Positions 6,672-10,038 of a DNA stretch of 10,038 bases are shown here, piece after piece (the first letter of the stretch is position 1; each line of letters starts with the position of its first letter). This DNA comes from Syntrophorhabdaceae bacterium. Lineage in GTDB: Bacteria; Desulfobacterota; Syntrophorhabdia; Syntrophorhabdales; Syntrophorhabdaceae. The notes beneath the pieces were generated by a model. That model saw only the letters and a list, made by a program, of their open reading frames with translations, was not told the origin of the DNA and did not search any database. A program made the position numbers and the translations under genes. The stretch covers positions 1-10,038 of the forward strand of contig JAOAHW010000109.1 in the NCBI GenBank assembly GCA_026415015.1, written 5' to 3'.

Positions 6672-6704
6672 CCCTGAATATATTTAAAATAATAAGAGGT
6701 GGCC

Positions 6705-7121
6705 ATGGAAATGACTGATAGAGAAATAAAAGAACTCCTCGAAAGGGTAAGGGTCATTGCCATTGTGGGCGTATCAGATAACCCTGAAAAACCCAGCAAC
6801 ATAGTGGCACGATATTTAAAAGATGTAGGCTATAAGATTATACCTGTCAATCCCAGTTATAACGAGGTGCTTGGTGAAAAATGCTATAAGACATTATCAG
6901 ATATTGAAGGGCCTATAGATATAGTTGATATTTTTATGAGGCCAGAACATCTCATGCCTGTTGTAGAGGAGGCAGTGAGGTTAAGGCCTGAATGCATATG
7001 GCTTCAACTTGGTATCATAAATGAGGATGCCAAAAGGCTCGCCGAGGAAAAAAATATAAAATTTGTCATGGATCACTGCATAAAGATAGAACATACAAGG
7101 CTTATAAGAGGATATAGATAG
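6705..7121 (+). CDS. Small CoA-binding-fold protein (CoA_binding_2 / YccU-like)
   Basis: This is a 138-residue single-domain Rossmann protein of the CoA_binding_2 family, related to the CoA-binding domain of succinyl-CoA synthetase alpha. The family is of uncertain cellular role. The beta-loop-alpha motif IAIVGVSDNPEKPS (18-31) is followed by YKIIPVNPSYNEVLGEKCY (43-61), with the conserved I-x-P-V-N-P, then WLQLGI (99-104) and VMDHCIKIEH (121-130), where the D/H-C-x-K-x-E-H signature is typical. Length is normal. AAGAGG (6694-6699) stands 5 nt before ATG 6705. ATG 6711 (11 nt away) is a possible alternative, while a GTG at 6699 overlaps the Shine-Dalgarno and is unlikely. It is first in the plus-strand cluster, 46 bases ahead of the permease gene. 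The family domain also forms the N-terminus of the acyl-CoA synthetase alpha subunit at the left end of the window, but the two genes are not linked in an operon. Confidence 0.9.
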   Translation: MEMTDREIKELLERVRVIAIVGVSDNPEKPSNIVARYLKDVGYKIIPVNPSYNEVLGEKCYKTLSDIEGPIDIVDIFMRPEHLMPVVEEAVRLRPECIWLQLGIINEDAKRLAEEKNIKFVMDHCIKIEHTRLIRGYR

Positions 7122-7132
7122 TGAACTTTAGG

Positions 7133-7157
7133 TCTCTGCCTTCCTGGAGAGATTTTT
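7133..7157 (+). terminator. Weak terminator- or attenuator-like hairpin before the permease gene
   Basis: TCTCT (7133-7137) can pair with AGAGA (7148-7152) over a 10-nt loop and is followed directly by TTTTT (7153-7157). The stem has only 5 bp, mostly weak pairs, so it would stop transcription poorly at best. If active it would lower expression of the ABC genes relative to the CoA-binding gene. Confidence 0.2.
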
Positions 7158-7167
7158 AAGAAAAGCA

Positions 7168-8154
7168 ATGAAGGGAAAAGATACCAGATGGAGGATAAGG
7201 GCTGTATTCATAACCCTTATACTCTTGCTTGTATGTGCAATAATCTTATCCATAGGCTATGGTAAGGGCATGGATGAGATAATAAGGGGATTTACAACAA
7301 GAGAGGAGTTTGGTTTTGTCTTGAGAAAGATAAGGATACCGAGGACAATAATAGCCCTTCTCATAGGAGGGTCACTGAGCATATGCGGGGCAACGCTCCA
7401 ATCTATACTTAGAAATAGCCTTGCAGAACCTTATACACTTGGCATCTCTGCAGGGGCATCACTGGGGATTACAATCTCAGTCATCCTGGGGGTAAATAGT
7501 TTGTTTGGTATCTTTGTAAATCCAGTAATGGGATTTTTGGGTGCCATGGGCTCTACATCTGTGGTATATATACTCTCAAGGAAAAGACTATTTGACCCTG
7601 GGGCCATAGTCCTCTTTGGTATTGTTGTGAGCCTTGTATTCTCCTCCCTTGTGTTTTTAATGTTCTCTTTAATGGACCCTGACAGGATGCAAGGCGTAAT
7701 CCTCTGGCTTATGGGAGATCTATCAGGCCTTGAAAATGAACTTGTCTTTTTCTATGTCCCTGCCTTTCTGATACCTGCCTTTATCCTGTTTTTTTTTACA
7801 AGGGAACTCGATATATTATCGTTGGGTAGTGAAAAGGCACAGTATCTCGGTGTTAAACCACAGAGGGCATACAAGGTCTTCTTTATATTGACCTCGATAC
7901 TCACAGGCCTCTGTGTCAGTGCTGCTGGCATTATAGGTTTTGTAGGTCTTATTGTCCCTCATATATTAAGGGCTGTCCTCAATACAGGGAACAGGCATCT
8001 CATGTATGCATCTTATATGGGAGGGGCTTCATTTCTTGTTTTCTCTGATGTTTTTTCCCGTTATATCCTCTATCCAGTAGAATTACCTGTTGGTGTTGTA
8101 ACAGGCATTATCGGTGGCGTAATACTATTGGTCTTACTAATAAAAAGGCAATGA
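7168..8154 (+). CDS. FecCD/BtuC-family ABC transporter permease
   Basis: This 328-residue integral membrane protein has the length and motifs of the FecCD/BtuC permeases, which have about ten helices, work as homodimers and import iron-siderophores, haem, vitamin B12 or other metal chelates. The N-terminal helix spans about 11-31. RIPRTI (56-61), LRNSLAEPYTLGISAGASLG (81-100), the EKAQYLGVKP coupling region (222-231), GFVGLIVPHILR (257-268) and ELPVGVVTGIIGG (305-317) are the family's conserved signatures. The basic cytoplasmic end overlaps the ATPase gene by the bases ATGA, so the two are translationally coupled. The expected periplasmic binding protein is not encoded in this window, and the chelate cannot be inferred. 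No strong Shine-Dalgarno precedes the ATG, but no alternative start lies upstream in frame. A T9 run occurs at 7789-7797 within Phe codons. Confidence 0.93.
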   Translation: MKGKDTRWRIRAVFITLILLLVCAIILSIGYGKGMDEIIRGFTTREEFGFVLRKIRIPRTIIALLIGGSLSICGATLQSILRNSLAEPYTLGISAGASLGITISVILGVNSLFGIFVNPVMGFLGAMGSTSVVYILSRKRLFDPGAIVLFGIVVSLVFSSLVFLMFSLMDPDRMQGVILWLMGDLSGLENELVFFYVPAFLIPAFILFFFTRELDILSLGSEKAQYLGVKPQRAYKVFFILTSILTGLCVSAAGIIGFVGLIVPHILRAVLNTGNRHLMYASYMGGASFLVFSDVFSRYILYPVELPVGVVTGIIGGVILLVLLIKRQ

Positions 8155-8948
8155 ACAGGCAGGTTATGCTTTCCATAGAGAATGTCTCCTTCTCATATGC
8201 TAAAAAAGAGGTTATCCATAATATAAGCCTAAAAATAGAGGAAGGCGAATTTGTGGGCATCATAGGACCAAATGGCTCAGGCAAAAGCACCCTTTTAAAG
8301 ATATCTGCAGGGTTTCTGAAACCTGATAAAGGAGAGGTATATTTTTTGGGAAGAGACATAAAAGAATACGATACAAAGGAGTTGGCAAGGCATATAGCAA
8401 CGCTGCCACAATCAGTAGAGGTGTTCTTTCCCCATAATGTGGAGGACTTTATAGCCATGGGCAGATATCCCCATATAAGGCGTGGATTTTTCAAGGAAAA
8501 AGAAAAGGAAAGGGAACTTATCAATGATATAATGGAGACAATGGATATTCAGTACATGGAGGGCAGACGGATAACAGACCTGTCAGAAGGTGAAAGGCAG
8601 AGGGTTTTTCTTGCCCAGTGTATAGCCCAGGACCCTGTCCTCTTATTACTTGACGAACCTGTAAGCCACTTTGATATAAGATATCAGATAAAGACCCTGG
8701 AGACACTGGAAAACCTAAATAAAGATGGTATGACTGTGGTAATAGTTTTACACGACCTGAATCTTGCCTCTGAGTTCTGCACAAGGATTGTATTGATGTC
8801 AGAGGGAAAAATCTATAAGGAAGGGTCACCCCATGATGTTCTTACATTCCAGAATATAGAGGAGATATACAGGACAGTTGTTATTGTAAAGGAAAATCCC
8901 ATATCAGGTAAACCATATATAATACCAATCTCGAAGAAATACCTATAA
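8151..8948 (+). CDS. FecE/BtuD-family ABC transporter ATPase
   Basis: This 265-residue cytoplasmic ATPase powers the FecCD-type permease encoded just upstream. All nucleotide-binding motifs are intact: Walker A GPNGSGKST (39-47), Q-loop Q87 in LPQSVEVFF, signature LSEGE (144-148), Walker B LLLLDEP (164-170) with catalytic E169, and switch histidine H201 in VLHDLN. The D-loop reads VSHFD rather than the common TSHLD, a mild variant. AMGRYPH (102-108) after the Q-loop is a hallmark of the siderophore/haem/cobalamin-import subfamily. A short C-terminal extension (about 240-265) ends the protein. The start overlaps the permease stop (ATGA). No terminator of classical form follows, though an inverted repeat lies at 8956-8998. 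Confidence 0.95.
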   Translation: MNRQVMLSIENVSFSYAKKEVIHNISLKIEEGEFVGIIGPNGSGKSTLLKISAGFLKPDKGEVYFLGRDIKEYDTKELARHIATLPQSVEVFFPHNVEDFIAMGRYPHIRRGFFKEKEKERELINDIMETMDIQYMEGRRITDLSEGERQRVFLAQCIAQDPVLLLLDEPVSHFDIRYQIKTLETLENLNKDGMTVVIVLHDLNLASEFCTRIVLMSEGKIYKEGSPHDVLTFQNIEEIYRTVVIVKENPISGKPYIIPISKKYL

Positions 8949-8955
8949 AAATTTG

Positions 8956-8998
8956 TCTAAAAAACAAAAGGAGTGTTCATTAATAGATATTTTTTAGA
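8956..8998 (+). repeat. Inverted repeat flanking a Shine-Dalgarno-like AAAGGAG
   Basis: TCTAAAAAA (8956-8964) and TTTTTTAGA (8990-8998) are perfect 9-base complements with a 25-nt loop holding AAAGGAG (8967-8973). The stem is made almost wholly of A-U pairs. It sits between the ATPase stop and the methyltransferase start and may be a weak terminator-like or RNA-end element. No start codon that fits the AAAGGAG opens a sizeable frame. Confidence 0.35.
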
Positions 8999-9040
8999 AA
9001 ATTGGTTTACAAACTGGCGGGGCTGATATATATAAGCAGT

Positions 9041-9793
9041 ATGGAGAAGATTATAAAGAGCTACTCAGACCAGGAGTTTCATAAAAAAATAGGCAGCCTT
9101 ATAAAGAGATATTCAAAAAACCAGAAAGACATAAGAGAGGAGGTAAATAGATTAGTTGATTTTAAAAACCATCATAGACTCCTTGACATAGGATGCGGTT
9201 ATGGATGGTTTATTGAGCTACTCCCTGTGAGGCTTGACCTTATAATGGGGATAGACTGTAATGGTGAAAATGAACAGGAATTTAAAAAAATCTGCGAAAA
9301 AAAGGCAGATGAGGTCATTTTTAAAAGGCTCATGCTCCCAGCACATATAGATATGCCATCAGGCTACTTTGATCTTATTGTATCTGCCTATTCACTGTAT
9401 TTTTTCCCTGATGCATTATCTGAGATAAAAAGACTGATAAGCCCTGAAGGCCTCTTTATTGTCATCACGCATAGTAGTTCTATGCTTGAGGAAGGTGAAA
9501 AATTCTTTAATTTTGATAATTTAAGAAAGGTTATAGAGAGATTCTCCGCTGAAAATGGTTATGATATCTTAAAGGATTATTTCAGTAAAATTACACATGT
9601 CGACTACCCTAATGAGCTTGTCTTTACAGAAGAGGACGATAGTGCCCTTGTCCAGTATATAGAATTCAAAAAAGCATTTATTGAAAAGGATGTTGACCCT
9701 GAGACAGTTAAGGAAAAGATGCTTGAAGAGTTGAAAATAAAAAAGATATTGACCTTTAATAAAAATGACAGGATATTTTTGGTAAGACCATGA
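9041..9793 (+). CDS. Class I SAM-dependent methyltransferase
   Basis: This protein of about 250 residues has one Methyltransf_11-type Rossmann domain. Motif I is RLLDIGCGYGW (46-56), the acidic residue of motif II is D72 in GIDCN, and motif IV is GYFDLIVSAYSLYFFPD (108-124), followed by the expected EIKRLISPEGLFIVITHSS strand-helix region (128-146). An N-terminal charged helix (about 1-40) and a C-terminal region (about 150-250) of unknown fold flank it. The substrate is unknown. Placement after a metal-chelate importer and before a Nudix hydrolase could suggest metabolism of an imported compound, but this is inference. I chose ATG 9041; a TTG at 9002 would add 13 residues and has no ribosome binding site at a usable distance. 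No strong Shine-Dalgarno precedes 9041 either. Its stop overlaps the start of the next gene (ATGA). Confidence 0.85.
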   Translation: MEKIIKSYSDQEFHKKIGSLIKRYSKNQKDIREEVNRLVDFKNHHRLLDIGCGYGWFIELLPVRLDLIMGIDCNGENEQEFKKICEKKADEVIFKRLMLPAHIDMPSGYFDLIVSAYSLYFFPDALSEIKRLISPEGLFIVITHSSSMLEEGEKFFNFDNLRKVIERFSAENGYDILKDYFSKITHVDYPNELVFTEEDDSALVQYIEFKKAFIEKDVDPETVKEKMLEELKIKKILTFNKNDRIFLVRP

Positions 9794-10038
9794 GACAGAA
9801 GACCTATTGTTATCACTGTGGTTCAGAATTAACTATAGACTTCCTTGAGGGGAGGCAGAGACAGGTATGCAGTGTATGTAAAAGAATACACTATGAAAAC
9901 CCTTTACCTGTAGCATCTGTAATCCTTCCCAATCATAGCCGTGAGGTCCTCCTTGTAAAAAGGGCACATGAACCCTACAAGGATATGTGGTGTTTCCCCA
10001 TAGGTTTTGCCGAAGTGGGTGAGAGCATTGAGGATGCT
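9790..10038 (+). CDS. Nudix hydrolase with N-terminal zinc ribbon, 3' partial
   Basis: The first 83 codons of a gene cut by the window end. The start ATG overlaps the methyltransferase stop (ATGA), indicating translational coupling. C7 and C10 (CYHC) with C27 and C30 (CSVC) form a four-cysteine zinc ribbon. ENPLPVASVIL (36-46) begins the Nudix fold, LLVKRAHEPYKDMWCFPIGFAEVGES (54-79) is the strand leading into the Nudix box, and G72-x5-E78 matches its first half. The REUxEExGU half lies beyond the window. This ribbon-plus-Nudix arrangement occurs in NADH pyrophosphatase-like and ADP-ribose pyrophosphatase-like hydrolases, which cleave nucleoside diphosphates linked to another group. The actual substrate is unknown. 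Confidence 0.88.
   Translation, partial: MRQKTYCYHCGSELTIDFLEGRQRQVCSVCKRIHYENPLPVASVILPNHSREVLLVKRAHEPYKDMWCFPIGFAEVGESIEDA

Noticed and set aside
6699..6704. GTG at 6699 as the start of the CoA-binding protein
   Set aside because: The GTG overlaps the AAGAGG ribosome binding site itself; the ATG at 6705 is correctly spaced from it.
8108..8524. 138-codon minus-strand open frame across the permease/ATPase junction
   Set aside because: It is opposite two genes with intact conserved motifs, including Walker A, and has no recognisable domain.
8973..9026. 17-codon frame from GTG 8973, as a possible leader peptide before the methyltransferase
   Set aside because: Its start lies within the AAAGGAG sequence and has no ribosome binding site of its own; composition is unremarkable.
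9002..9040. TTG at 9002 as the methyltransferase start, adding 13 residues (M-V-Y-K-L-A-G-L-I-Y-I-S-S)
   Set aside because: The nearest Shine-Dalgarno-like sequence is 28 nt upstream, and the added segment does not belong to the methyltransferase fold; ATG 9041 is simpler.
1..10038. CRISPR arrays, insertion sequences, phage or toxin-antitoxin genes
   Set aside because: I saw no regularly spaced direct repeats, transposase or integrase motifs, or paired small toxin/antitoxin-like frames; codon style is uniform throughout.

Overview
This window looks like part of the chromosome of an anaerobic-type Gram-negative bacterium, probably a metagenomic or draft-assembly contig. Base composition is moderately AT-rich, and the genes share heavy use of ATA (Ile) and AGA/AGG (Arg) codons. 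A periplasmic-sensor hybrid kinase, an ADP-forming acyl-CoA synthetase and a FecCD-type ABC transporter fit Desulfobacterota, Nitrospirota or similar lineages, but this placement is a guess from gene content and style, not from a marker gene. The first 19 bases are the Tn5/Nextera mosaic end, a library artefact, so biological sequence begins at base 20.

Layout. Bases 20-1871 hold a split ADP-forming acyl-CoA synthetase: a 5'-truncated alpha (CoA-binding) subunit gene overlapping the beta (ATP-grasp) subunit gene by 13 bases. A minus-strand tRNA-Gly(CCC) with encoded CCA follows at 1919-1994. A large minus-strand hybrid histidine kinase (2083-4542) has a periplasmic solute-binding sensor, PAS, kinase core and C-terminal receiver. 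It is divergent from a small two-helix membrane protein (4620-4889); candidate promoters for the two overlap in the 77-base gap. A likely bidirectional terminator at 4879-4903 separates the small gene from a convergent minus-strand gene (4930-6480) for a membrane-domain/spermidine-synthase-like fusion.

A 224-base divergent intergenic region carries the best promoter in the window (TTGACA, 17 bases, TTTAAT at 6643-6671). It reads into a compact plus-strand cluster: a small CoA-binding-fold protein, a FecCD/BtuC-family permease, its FecE/BtuD-family ATPase (4-base overlap), a class I SAM-dependent methyltransferase, and a Nudix hydrolase with an N-terminal zinc ribbon (4-base overlap, cut by the window end). 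The permease and ATPase form an importer core for a metal chelate such as a siderophore, haem or corrinoid, but no substrate-binding protein is present here.

Most genes belong to known families and I see no convincing new system. The points most worth a second look are the adapter artefact, a G8 tract inside the membrane/spermidine-synthase gene, the divergent promoter region with a possibly leaderless small gene, the changed ligand-site residue in the kinase sensor, the orphan ABC importer core, and an inverted repeat around a Shine-Dalgarno-like sequence before the methyltransferase gene. All non-gap sequence is coding; no gene-free stretch exceeds 300 bases, and I found no CRISPR array, insertion sequence or rRNA.
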